A stretch of DNA of 11,080 bases from an uncultured Bacteroidales bacterium (GTDB lineage: Bacteria > Bacteroidota > Bacteroidia > Bacteroidales > Marinilabiliaceae): contig CAKVCS010000026.1 in assembly GCA_934725785.1 (NCBI GenBank), positions 1 through 11,080 on the forward strand. The letters are read 5' to 3'. Below are positions 1 to 6,760 of the stretch, piece by piece. Within the stretch, counting starts at the first letter, position 1; each line of letters starts with the position of its first letter. Below the pieces are notes generated by a model. It was not told the DNA's origin, searched no databases, and worked only from the letters and a program-made list of their open reading frames with translations. Made by a program: the position numbers and the translations under genes.

Positions 1-60
1 GGGGTGGTGGCGGGGGGTGGGGGCCGGTGGCGCTGGGTGTCAGGGGGTTGGGTGTGGTTG
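1..60 (+). other. G-rich non-coding tract with G-quadruplex potential
   Basis: The plus strand is almost entirely G and T here, with G runs at 1-4, 12-17, 19-23, 36-38 and 42-46 separated by short loops. That spacing would allow an intramolecular G-quadruplex. No coding sequence is supported, and the next gene to the left lies outside the window. The tract sits beyond the asd terminator, so it is probably upstream or downstream flank of an unseen gene. The base composition is seen directly; the structure is inferred. Confidence 0.5.
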
Positions 61-76
61 TTAAAGGGTGTTAAAG
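59..76. repeat. Tandem TGTTAAAG direct repeat, 10 bp apart
   Basis: TGTTAAAG occurs at 59-66 and again at 69-76, exactly 10 bases start to start, or about one helical turn. On the minus strand this reads CTTTAACA twice. The phasing suggests a regulator or sigma-factor binding site for a gene just left of the window, read leftward, but no regulator can be named from sequence alone. It could also be a chance repeat in low-complexity DNA. Confidence 0.4.
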
Positions 77-131
77 AGGAGAAATTTAGGGAGGTGGCAG
101 TATGATGACAGCTGATTTACGGATGAAAAGA

Positions 132-171
132 TCACGGGCGGCCTGCACAAAATTGCGCAAGCCGCCCGTGA
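132..171 (-). terminator. Rho-independent terminator of asd
   Basis: Two perfectly complementary 11-base arms lie at 132-142 and 161-171 (plus strand TCACGGGCGGC and GCCGCCCGTGA). The 18-base loop can itself pair partly (TGC..CA with TG.GCA). On the minus strand the hairpin follows the asd stop codon by about 23 bases and is followed by TCTTTTC, a short U-rich tract. This is the expected layout for an intrinsic terminator of the minus-strand gene. Confidence 0.8.
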
Positions 172-194
172 CCGCTGGCTTTAATGGGCTGACG

Positions 195-1211
195 TTATGC
201 CTTAACGTTGCCAACCTTTATGAGGTACTCGGCTATCTGTACGGCATTGAGCGCCGCACCCTTGCGGATTTGGTCGCCAGTGAGCCAAAGCGTGATGCCG
301 TTGTCGTCGGCAAGATCCTTACGGACGCGGCCGACGTAGACGTCGTCCTTGCCCGCACTCTCGAGGGGCATGGGGTAGACGTAGTTCTGAGGGTCGTCGA
401 CAAGCGTGACGCCTGGCGCAGACATGAGGGCCTCGCGTACCTGTGCGACGGTGAGTGGCTTCTCAGTCTCGACCCATACGCTCTCAGAGTGGCTGCGGAG
501 GCTTGAGACTCGGACGCAAGTGGCCGATGTGCGCACATCGGAGTGCATGATCTTGCGGGTCTCGTTATACATTTTCATCTCCTCCTTGGTGTAGTCGTTC
601 TCGGTCATCTTGTCGATCTGCGGGATGACATTGTAGGCGAGCTGATGGGGGAACTTGCTGATGGTCTTAGCCTCACCCGTCTCGACGAGCTCCTTGTACT
701 GCTGCTGGAGCTCGGCCATGGCGGCAGCGCCTGCGCCAGACGCTGACTGGTAGCTGGAGATGTGAATCTTCTTGATGTGAGAGAGCTGCTCGATAGGCTG
801 GAGCACGACAACCATCATAATGGTGGTGCAGTTGGGGTTGGCAATGATACCGCGTGGGCGGTTGAGGGCGTCGGCTGCGTTGCACTCGGGGACCACGAGT
901 GGGACATCATCGTCCATTCGGAAGGCGCTGGAGTTGTCTATCATTACGGCGCCGAACTTTGTGATGTCCTCAGCGAACTCCTTGGAGACGCCTGCGCCTG
1001 CCGACGTGAGCGCGATATCGACACCCTTGAAATCGTCGCCATGCTTGAGCTCCTTGACCACGAGCTCCTTGCCGCGGAATGTGTATTTGCGCCCGGCGCT
1101 GCGCTCTGAGCCGAAGAGGACAAGCTCGTCAAGGGGGAAATTCCTTTGCTCGAGGATACGGAGGAACTCCTGACCAACAGCGCCGCTGGCGCCGACAATA
1201 GCTACTTTCAT
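195..1211 (-). CDS. asd: Aspartate-semialdehyde dehydrogenase
   Basis: A 338-residue enzyme that reduces L-aspartyl-4-phosphate to L-aspartate-4-semialdehyde with NADPH in the cytoplasm. This is the branch-point step toward lysine/diaminopimelate, threonine and methionine. The N-terminus MKVAIVGASGAVGQ is a typical Rossmann nucleotide-binding start. The active-site motif NPNCTT places the catalytic cysteine at C128, and the SLRSHSESV segment supplies the conserved His (H241), with substrate-binding Arg at about R234. Length is normal for the family. The reading frame stays open 55 codons upstream, but that extension is low-complexity and unlike the family, so the ATG at 1211 is chosen. The gene stands alone, diverges from the glycosyltransferase operon, and ends at a strong hairpin terminator. 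No key residue is missing. Isoleucine codons are mainly ATT/ATC, unlike the plus-strand operon. Confidence 0.96.
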   Translation of the reverse strand: MKVAIVGASGAVGQEFLRILEQRNFPLDELVLFGSERSAGRKYTFRGKELVVKELKHGDDFKGVDIALTSAGAGVSKEFAEDITKFGAVMIDNSSAFRMDDDVPLVVPECNAADALNRPRGIIANPNCTTIMMVVVLQPIEQLSHIKKIHISSYQSASGAGAAAMAELQQQYKELVETGEAKTISKFPHQLAYNVIPQIDKMTENDYTKEEMKMYNETRKIMHSDVRTSATCVRVSSLRSHSESVWVETEKPLTVAQVREALMSAPGVTLVDDPQNYVYPMPLESAGKDDVYVGRVRKDLADDNGITLWLTGDQIRKGAALNAVQIAEYLIKVGNVKA

Positions 1212-1393
1212 TGTAGAAGCTGAGAAGTTAGAGACACACCCGAGTCCCAAAAACCTGGGCGAACGCCATTGGTAATCGGAGACGCTATCAATGTGCCTGT
1301 TTTTTTGATTATAGATAAAAAAGAAACGCTTTACGAACATGACGCCGCGTAGACGCTGGCCTTCATCAACCCTCACGGAGAGACGTCATGGGG

Positions 1394-1401
1394 CAAAATT
1401 A
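1394..1401 (-). promoter_or_regulatory. Possible Bacteroidota -7 box for asd
   Basis: On the minus strand these bases read TAATTTTG, matching TAnnTTTG, the -7 consensus of the primary sigma factor in Bacteroidota. It is the only match I found between asd and this point, and it would give a leader of roughly 175-180 bases. No TTTG -33 box is visible at the usual spacing, so the call is weak. Confidence 0.3.
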
Positions 1402-1965
1402 TGAAAAACTGACGAGTTGGTATAATAGAAGTATGCATATTTGTTATTTTTTTAGCCCGTTTGTGCAATTAAGGCGAAGCTGCGCACGGATAGAAAAAAG
1501 GCCTTGGCGTTTGCCCGAAAAGAGGCGGCATGATGCCTTGGCTCTTCAAAAACACCGGTCGACAGATGCGACCAACACAAAAACATTAATTTATCACCAC
1601 CATTCGCTACATGATTATAGCAGCAATAGCACATGAAATAACTATAGGCCACACTAAACGCGAATGGGGAGCAAGAGGAGTAACCTGGGCAGAAACCTGG
1701 GGGGACAGAATCCAGCTCGGCGACAGTGATTGGCAAGCAGGCACGTAAAGCTATTGAACAAGGCAGGCTATCACAAGCGAATAATAATGCAAAAATAAGC
1801 ACAAGATAGCATTCGCACCCAAAAGCCATCACATCGGACAAAGGCAACGAGGTTCAAACGATATCGGCAAGCCGCAAAGCCACCACAGGGCGACCCTACG
1901 AAACAGCGGGGCAAACAGGCCCGCCTCGAACACCCCGTTGCCGACAGACTTTGCCAAAGAATGGC

Positions 1966-1973
1966 TATCTTTG
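1966..1973 (+). promoter_or_regulatory. Bacteroidota -7 promoter box of the glycosyltransferase operon
   Basis: The sequence TATCTTTG fits TAnnTTTG exactly and lies 36 bases before the ATG at 2010, which implies a short leader of about 30 bases. The -33 element is poor: a GTTG ends at 1940 (25 bases upstream) and a TTTG lies at 1950-1953 (12 bases upstream), neither at the usual spacing of about 19-21. The A-rich leader has no Shine-Dalgarno sequence, as is usual in this phylum. Confidence 0.65.
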
Positions 1974-2009
1974 ACACTGTCAAGAAAATTACACAAGTTC
2001 ATCCGCACG

Positions 2010-3287
2010 ATGAAAGTAGTACACATAAACAAGGGGGACGCTGGCGGCGGAGCCTCGGTTGCCGTGAGCCGGATACACGCAGCCCTGCAGAAAGCCGGAG
2101 TAGAATCGTCGGTACTGGTTGAGCAGAAGCGTACGTCGACCCCTGGCGTAGTTACCACGAGCGGTACGGCCATAGAGCGAATGAGAGACATGGCCAACTT
2201 CATAGCGGAGCGTCTGCGCATACTGCCGCACGAGCGCCACTCCTCGATGCGCTACAACTTCTCGATAGCTAGCGACGGGCGGGACGTATCGACGCTGCCG
2301 ATAGTCCGCGACGCGGACATAATAAACCTTCACTGGGTGAACCAGGGGTACCTGTCGATGAAGAGCCTCCAGAGCCTTGCCTCCCTTGGCAAGCCCATAG
2401 TGTGGACTCTTCACGACATGTGGCCATTCACGGGCGGATGCCACTACGCCGGCACGTGCCTCGAGTTTAACGAGCACTGCGGCTATTGCCCGTTCCTGCG
2501 CGACAGGGGAGGCAACGACCTATCCGCCACCCTGTTCAAGAGCAAGCGCCAGACGTATGACAAGATGAACCTCACGGTGGTGTCATGCTCGCAGTGGCTC
2601 AACACGCAGGCCAGCAGCTCGTCGCTGTTCCACAAACGGCCGACGGTGGCGATACCGAACCCCATTGACACGGGCGTGTTCCGCCCACTGGACAAGAAAG
2701 AGTGCCGACGGCGGCTCGGGCTTCCCGAGGACAAGAAGCTGCTGCTGTTTGGCGCGGCCAAAGTGGGTGACATCCGCAAGGGATACCGCTACCTGGTAGA
2801 GGCGCTCCGGATAATAAGCAACAGCTTTCCATCGGTGGCCAGCCACATAGAGCTGGTGGTTTTCGGCAAATCGGACAAGGAGAGCGCCGAGATTGACTCG
2901 GACTTCAAGGTGCACGCCATGGACTTCGTGAGCGACACGGAGACCCTGGTGAGCCTATATAACGCCGCGGACGCGTTCGTCCTGCCGTCTCTTCAGGACA
3001 ACCTGCCGAACACGGTCGTGGAGAGCCTGACATGCGGCACGCCGGTGGTAGGGTTCCGCATAGGCGGCGTGCCGGAGATGGTGGAGCACGGCAAGACGGG
3101 CTACCTGGCCGAGCCCAAGAACTCGCTGAGCCTGGCTAACGGAATATACGCCACAATGTTCTTCGACGCAGAGAGGCAGCGCGGCGAGGTGGTGGAGCAC
3201 GCCCGCAGACTGTTCGGGGAAGAGATTGTGGCAAGTCAGTACATAAAGGTATACGAGCAGGCGCTGCGCGGGAATGGCAAAAAATAG
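2010..3287 (+). CDS. GT4-family (GT-B fold) glycosyltransferase
   Basis: A 425-residue cytoplasmic, probably membrane-associated retaining glycosyltransferase that would transfer a sugar from a nucleotide donor during exopolysaccharide, capsule or O-antigen synthesis. The N-terminal acceptor domain begins MKVVHINKGDAGGGAS. HDMWPFTGGCHY (about 135-146) is followed by further cysteines (C144, C150, C157, C160), as in WcaC-like enzymes, where they may bind metal. The C-terminal donor domain has LLLFGAAK...RKG (about 245-258) and the SLQDNLPNTVVESLTCGTPV segment (about 327-346), the region of the E-x7-E motif, followed by GGVPEMVEHGKTGYL. The ATG at 2010 is preferred to an in-frame ATG at 1938, because the promoter box at 1966 would lie inside the longer form and MKVVHI is the normal family start. 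It is first in the operon and its end overlaps the next gene by 14 bases. Sugar specificity is unknown. Confidence 0.9.
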   Translation: MKVVHINKGDAGGGASVAVSRIHAALQKAGVESSVLVEQKRTSTPGVVTTSGTAIERMRDMANFIAERLRILPHERHSSMRYNFSIASDGRDVSTLPIVRDADIINLHWVNQGYLSMKSLQSLASLGKPIVWTLHDMWPFTGGCHYAGTCLEFNEHCGYCPFLRDRGGNDLSATLFKSKRQTYDKMNLTVVSCSQWLNTQASSSSLFHKRPTVAIPNPIDTGVFRPLDKKECRRRLGLPEDKKLLLFGAAKVGDIRKGYRYLVEALRIISNSFPSVASHIELVVFGKSDKESAEIDSDFKVHAMDFVSDTETLVSLYNAADAFVLPSLQDNLPNTVVESLTCGTPVVGFRIGGVPEMVEHGKTGYLAEPKNSLSLANGIYATMFFDAERQRGEVVEHARRLFGEEIVASQYIKVYEQALRGNGKK

Positions 3288-4032
3288 CACAGGTCCGATA
3301 GTGACCATCATAACCATAACATATAACGCCGCCGAGACACTGGAGCGTACGATAGCCTCGGTGGAGGCGCAGGACTACGGCAACATAGAGTACGTGATAG
3401 TTGACGGGGGTTCGACGGACGGCACAATGCAAATTGTGGGACGGCACTCGCAGCGCGTGAACAAATGCATATCGGAACCCGATGACGGACTATATTACGC
3501 TATGAACAAGGGGCTTAAGGCGGCCACGGGCGAATACGTGTGGTTCCTCAACTCGGGCGATGAGCTGAACGGGCCGGGGACTGTAAGCCTCGTGGCAAGC
3601 CTGTCCGATGGCGCGGACATAATATACGGCGACACGGTCATAACGGCTATGGACGGCCACGTGATAGGCGGCCGGAGGCTGACGCCGCCCGAGAGGCTGA
3701 CGCGCGAAAGCTTCCGGAACGGCATGCTGGTGTGCCACCAGGCGTTCGTCGCCCGCCGCTCGATATGCCCGCCATATGACACGCGGTACAGGTACTCGGC
3801 GGACTACGACTGGTGCCTGCGCATAGTGGAGAAGAGCCGCAAGGCCGTGAACGCGCGGGCCTCACTCGTGCGATTCCTTGACGGCGGGGTGACGAAGAGC
3901 CACATAGCCGAGGGCCTGCGCGAGCGATTCGACATAATGCGCCGCCACTATGGCACAGCCCGTACCATAGCCCGCCACATACCAATCGGGGCCAAGTTCC
4001 TATGGTTCTGGATAACAAGGGGCAGATTTTGA
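3274..4032 (+). CDS. GT2-family glycosyltransferase (WfgS-like)
   Basis: A 252-residue GT-A fold inverting glycosyltransferase, normal in length for the WfgS/WcaE-like group that adds sugars to surface polysaccharide repeat units. Visible motifs are VTIITITYNAAETLERTIASV (about 10-30), VDGGSTDGT with D44 in the nucleotide-sugar binding site, SEPDDGLYYAMNKG (about 67-80) typical of this subgroup, and FLNSGDE (about 91-97), whose D96 occupies the metal-binding DxD position. Beyond about residue 150 the acceptor half contains CHQAFVARR and YSADYDWCLR, also usual in the group. There is no membrane segment except a hydrophobic C-terminal patch (AKFLWFWI). The ATG lies inside the end of the preceding gene, so the two are probably translationally coupled. 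Donor and acceptor are unknown. Confidence 0.92.
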   Translation: MAKNSTGPIVTIITITYNAAETLERTIASVEAQDYGNIEYVIVDGGSTDGTMQIVGRHSQRVNKCISEPDDGLYYAMNKGLKAATGEYVWFLNSGDELNGPGTVSLVASLSDGADIIYGDTVITAMDGHVIGGRRLTPPERLTRESFRNGMLVCHQAFVARRSICPPYDTRYRYSADYDWCLRIVEKSRKAVNARASLVRFLDGGVTKSHIAEGLRERFDIMRRHYGTARTIARHIPIGAKFLWFWITRGRF

Positions 4033-4040
4033 AAAAGACA

Positions 4041-5294
4041 ATGACGGGCATAAGGAAAGCCGCCCTCGCAGTAGCCGACTTCGTAAGGCAGAAGGTCGAC
4101 TTGGCAAAGCGCCGATGGGAGGCCACCGTGGCGATCATAGTAGGCGTGGCGTCGATAACCGCCATAGCCGCCCTCTCTGACAAGGTCGTGAGCGACGTGC
4201 ACCAAGAGGGGCGCGCGTTCGCCAACATATTCAAGGAGACGACCAACATGGTGAGCAACCTGGAAGACGTCAGCGCGCTGCTTGACATCGTGAAGGAGAT
4301 ACAGAGGCAGAACGAGTTCGTCCCTGTGGTGCTGACAGACCAGGCGACGGGCGAGATAGTAGACAGCCGCAACCTAATACCAGGCGTGGCGGACAGCACC
4401 ATGACCACCGAGGAGCAGCGGCGCGCGTTCGACGCGATACGCCCTTCGTGCGACTCGCTGGTATTCAGCGACGTGGCCCAGGTGCTATACTATGGCGAGT
4501 CGAACATAGTGAAGAGCGCTATGCGCATCCGCGTGATAGAGGCGGCCATGATAGCTGTCTGCGGACTATCTATATTCTTCATCCTGACCAGCGCACGCCG
4601 CCGCGAGAGGGACACCCTGTGGGAGGGCCTGGCCAAAGAGACCGCCCACCAGATAGGCTCCCCCCTGCAGGGGCTGACGGGTTGGCGCGACCTGCTGCTG
4701 GAGGGCTTCGACCCCAAGATGGCCGCGGAGCGGATGACCGCGGACATAGAGCGACTGACAGAGGTGAGCGAGCTGTATGAGAAGATAGGCAACAGCCCGA
4801 CGCTGGAAGACAGCCCGCTGAACGCCGACTTGGCTAAAGTGGTGGCATACATGCAGAAACGCACAGGGCGAAGCATAGACGTGACTCTCGAGACACCCAA
4901 CGGGCCAGTGAGCGCGCCCCACAACCCGACCTTGATCCGATGGGCGGTGGAGAACATATGCAAAAACGCGGCCGACGCCATGGACAAGCCCGAGGGGCGC
5001 ATAACGGTGACCCTGCGCGACGGAGGGGACAAGGCGGTAATAGACATTGCGGACACCGGCAAGGGAATGGACAGCGTGACGCGGTCGCGCGTGTTCGAGA
5101 CGGGCTTCAGCACAAAGAAGGCTGGCCTGAACGGCCGACGCGGCTGGGGCGTGGGGCTGGCCCTCGTGAGCCGGATAGTGAATGAATACCACAAAGGCAA
5201 AGTCTACGTCGCCAAGACTCAAGTGGGCGAGGGCACGACATTCAGAATAGAGCTAAAAAAACAAACCAAAGCACAGACAACATCACAAAGATGA
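4041..5294 (+). CDS. Membrane sensor histidine kinase
   Basis: A 417-residue two-pass inner-membrane sensor kinase. A basic N-terminus leads into TM1 (about 28-46), then a periplasmic domain of about 120 residues with no family I recognise, then TM2 (about 166-184) and the cytoplasmic kinase. The phospho-acceptor motif AKETAHQIGSPL puts the histidine at H203, in the AHQxGxP form common in Bacteroidota. The ATPase boxes are complete: N box ENICKNAADAM (N309), G1 DTGKGM (D338), F box VFETGFST and G2 RGWGVGLAL. No HAMP or PAS domain is evident and no response regulator is encoded nearby, so its partner must lie elsewhere. The ATG at 4041, eight bases after the upstream stop, is preferred; an ATG at 4002 overlapping the GT2 gene would add 13 residues. 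Its stop overlaps the next start (ATGA). A role sensing envelope or polysaccharide state is inferred from neighbours only. Confidence 0.9.
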   Translation: MTGIRKAALAVADFVRQKVDLAKRRWEATVAIIVGVASITAIAALSDKVVSDVHQEGRAFANIFKETTNMVSNLEDVSALLDIVKEIQRQNEFVPVVLTDQATGEIVDSRNLIPGVADSTMTTEEQRRAFDAIRPSCDSLVFSDVAQVLYYGESNIVKSAMRIRVIEAAMIAVCGLSIFFILTSARRRERDTLWEGLAKETAHQIGSPLQGLTGWRDLLLEGFDPKMAAERMTADIERLTEVSELYEKIGNSPTLEDSPLNADLAKVVAYMQKRTGRSIDVTLETPNGPVSAPHNPTLIRWAVENICKNAADAMDKPEGRITVTLRDGGDKAVIDIADTGKGMDSVTRSRVFETGFSTKKAGLNGRRGWGVGLALVSRIVNEYHKGKVYVAKTQVGEGTTFRIELKKQTKAQTTSQR

Positions 5295-6754
5295 GCCACA
5301 TAGAAATAGACAGGCCTGAGCCACGGTATGAGAACCAGCGGCTGCGCGGCGAGACGACATTGAGGATAGCCGAGGGAGAGAACGCCGTCATAATAGGCCC
5401 CAACGGCGCGGGGAAGTCACTGCTCGCCACATACATAAGTGGCGGCGTGAGCCTGAAGAGCGGCCGCGTGTCCGTCCTTCGCCCCGACGGGAGCGAAGTG
5501 CCCCGGATGGGGATAGCCTCGCTGTCGTTCCGCGACATATATCGCCTCGGCGGCGCCTCCCAAGACAACTATTACCAAAAGCGCTGGCAGGCGACCGAGA
5601 ACGAAGAGAGCCCCCTGGTGGGCGACGCCCTCGGCCGCGGCCGGGTGAAGCTCCACGGCGCGCTGCTTGACGCCATAGGAGTGACCCCGCTGCTGGAGAA
5701 GCGCGTCATATTCCTCTCGAGCGGCGAGCTGCGCAAGCTGATGATAGCCCGCAGCCTGATGTCCGAGCCCGAGCTGCTGATAGTGGACAACCCCTACATA
5801 GGCCTCGACGCGGGCAGCCGCGACACGATAAACTGCGTCTTGCGCGACGTGGCGGGCAAGCTTGGCATAAAAGTGCTGTTGCTGATATGCCACCCCAAAG
5901 ATATGCCGGAGTGGGTGGACAAGGTGATATGCGTGAGAGACGGCGGAGTTGAGAGCGTCACCACGCGCGAGGCCTTCTTGGGCGACACGGCGCTGAGAGG
6001 CAGGCTATTCGCCGAAGAGGGGGAGACGGCGGCGAGCCTGCCCCCCCTGCCCCACTCCATGCGCGCGGAGGATGACGGCGACTATGCCGACGCCATAGTG
6101 ATGAGCAGGGTGAAAGTGGAGTACCCTCCGGTGACAATATTGCGCGACGTGGACTGGACGGTCCGCCGCGGCGAGAAGTGGGCTTTGCTGGGCAAAAACG
6201 GGTGCGGCAAGAGCACCCTGCTGAGCCTGGTGTGCGGCGACAACCCTCAGGGGTACGCCAACGACATAACCCTCTTCGGCCGCCGGCGCGGCACGGGCGA
6301 GAGCATATGGGACATAAAGAGCCACATAGGCTACATATCTCCGGATATGCACACATTCTACCAGGTGGACATACCGTGCGTCGACGTGGTGGCTTCGGGC
6401 TTCTTCGACACCGTAGGCCTGTACAGGAGGCCGAGCGACCCGCAGCGCGCCCTGGCAATGGAGTGGATGAAGGCGTTCCACTGCGAAGGCCTGGCCGGCC
6501 GGTCATTCCTCAAGACGTCGTATGGCGAGCAGAGGATAGTGATGCTGACGCGCGTATTCGTAAAACGCCCAAGCCTCGTGATCCTCGACGAGCCGCTGCA
6601 CGGCCTGGACGCGGGCAAGAAAAACCTTGCCAAGCTGCTGATAGAGAGCTACTGCGACGACCCGAAAGTGACGCTGATATACGTGACACACTACGAGGAG
6701 GAGATACCGGACGTGGTGACGCAGCGCAAGACGCTGGTGAAGGTAAAGAATTAG
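5291..6754 (+). CDS. Tandem ABC ATPase, ModF/PhrA-like
   Basis: A 487-residue soluble protein with two ABC ATPase domains and no membrane segment, the architecture of ModF (PhrA), which is found near molybdate transport genes in E. coli but whose function is poorly understood. The second half is strikingly ModF-like: GDNPQGYANDITLFGRRRG (about 316-334), then ESIWDIKSHIGYIS. NBD1 has Walker A GPNGAGKS (36-43), signature LSSGE (142-146), Walker B LLIVD (162-166) and H201. NBD2 has Walker A GKNGCGKS (301-308), an atypical signature SYGEQ (410-414), Walker B LVILDE (429-434) and H467. In NBD1 the catalytic glutamate after Walker B is Asn167 (DNP instead of DEP), so site 1 may bind but hardly hydrolyse ATP. 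No molybdate permease or binding protein lies nearby. The gene overlaps the histidine kinase stop by four bases. A role in metal or polysaccharide export would be speculation. Confidence 0.88.
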   Translation: MSHIEIDRPEPRYENQRLRGETTLRIAEGENAVIIGPNGAGKSLLATYISGGVSLKSGRVSVLRPDGSEVPRMGIASLSFRDIYRLGGASQDNYYQKRWQATENEESPLVGDALGRGRVKLHGALLDAIGVTPLLEKRVIFLSSGELRKLMIARSLMSEPELLIVDNPYIGLDAGSRDTINCVLRDVAGKLGIKVLLLICHPKDMPEWVDKVICVRDGGVESVTTREAFLGDTALRGRLFAEEGETAASLPPLPHSMRAEDDGDYADAIVMSRVKVEYPPVTILRDVDWTVRRGEKWALLGKNGCGKSTLLSLVCGDNPQGYANDITLFGRRRGTGESIWDIKSHIGYISPDMHTFYQVDIPCVDVVASGFFDTVGLYRRPSDPQRALAMEWMKAFHCEGLAGRSFLKTSYGEQRIVMLTRVFVKRPSLVILDEPLHGLDAGKKNLAKLLIESYCDDPKVTLIYVTHYEEEIPDVVTQRKTLVKVKN

Positions 6755-6760
6755 CATGCC

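Larger units (their letters stand above)
1212..2009. other. Divergent intergenic region (about 800 bp, no supported gene)
   Basis: This stretch between the asd start and the first glycosyltransferase start is visibly richer in A and T than the genes around it. I find no tRNA-like cloverleaf, CRISPR repeat or recognisable coding sequence. Short open frames on both strands (1388-1636 plus, 1452-1847 minus) give proteins without recognisable motifs and are probably chance. The region must hold promoters for both flanking transcripts. AACCTGGG is directly repeated near 1683-1702 with no evident role. An undetected small RNA cannot be excluded. Confidence 0.6.

Noticed and set aside
71..87. TTAAAGAGGAGAAATT resembles a ribosome-binding site used in cloning vectors
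   Set aside because: It overlaps the local TGTTAAAG repeat and is purine-rich by composition. No vector sequence flanks it, so coincidence is more likely than contamination.
102..506. Plus-strand open frame preceded by GGAGGTG at 91-97
   Set aside because: Most of it lies antisense to asd and its start runs through the asd terminator hairpin. The translation has no recognisable motif; the SD-like sequence is expected by chance in a G-rich tract.
1212..1376. N-terminal 55-residue extension of asd
   Set aside because: The frame is open, but the residues do not resemble the enzyme family, whose N-terminus is normally the MKVAIVGASG-type strand. The ATG at 1211 fits.
1388..1636. Plus-strand 82-codon frame in the intergenic region
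   Set aside because: Low-complexity translation ending in His and Ser runs, with no motif or supporting signals.
1452..1847. Minus-strand 131-codon frame with a hydrophobic, cysteine-rich product
   Set aside because: Odd composition, no family resemblance, no promoter or terminator of its own, and it fills the AT-richer intergenic region. Probably chance.
1852..1862. GGTTCAAACGA resembling a tRNA T-loop
   Set aside because: The flanking bases do not form the T-stem, and no anticodon or acceptor stem can be built around it.
5291..6754. Molybdate transporter ATPase (ModC-type) or ABCF translation factor
   Set aside because: No permease or binding protein is nearby, and the second-domain GDNPQGYANDITLFGRRRG signature points to the ModF/PhrA group. 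ABCF-type linker features are absent.
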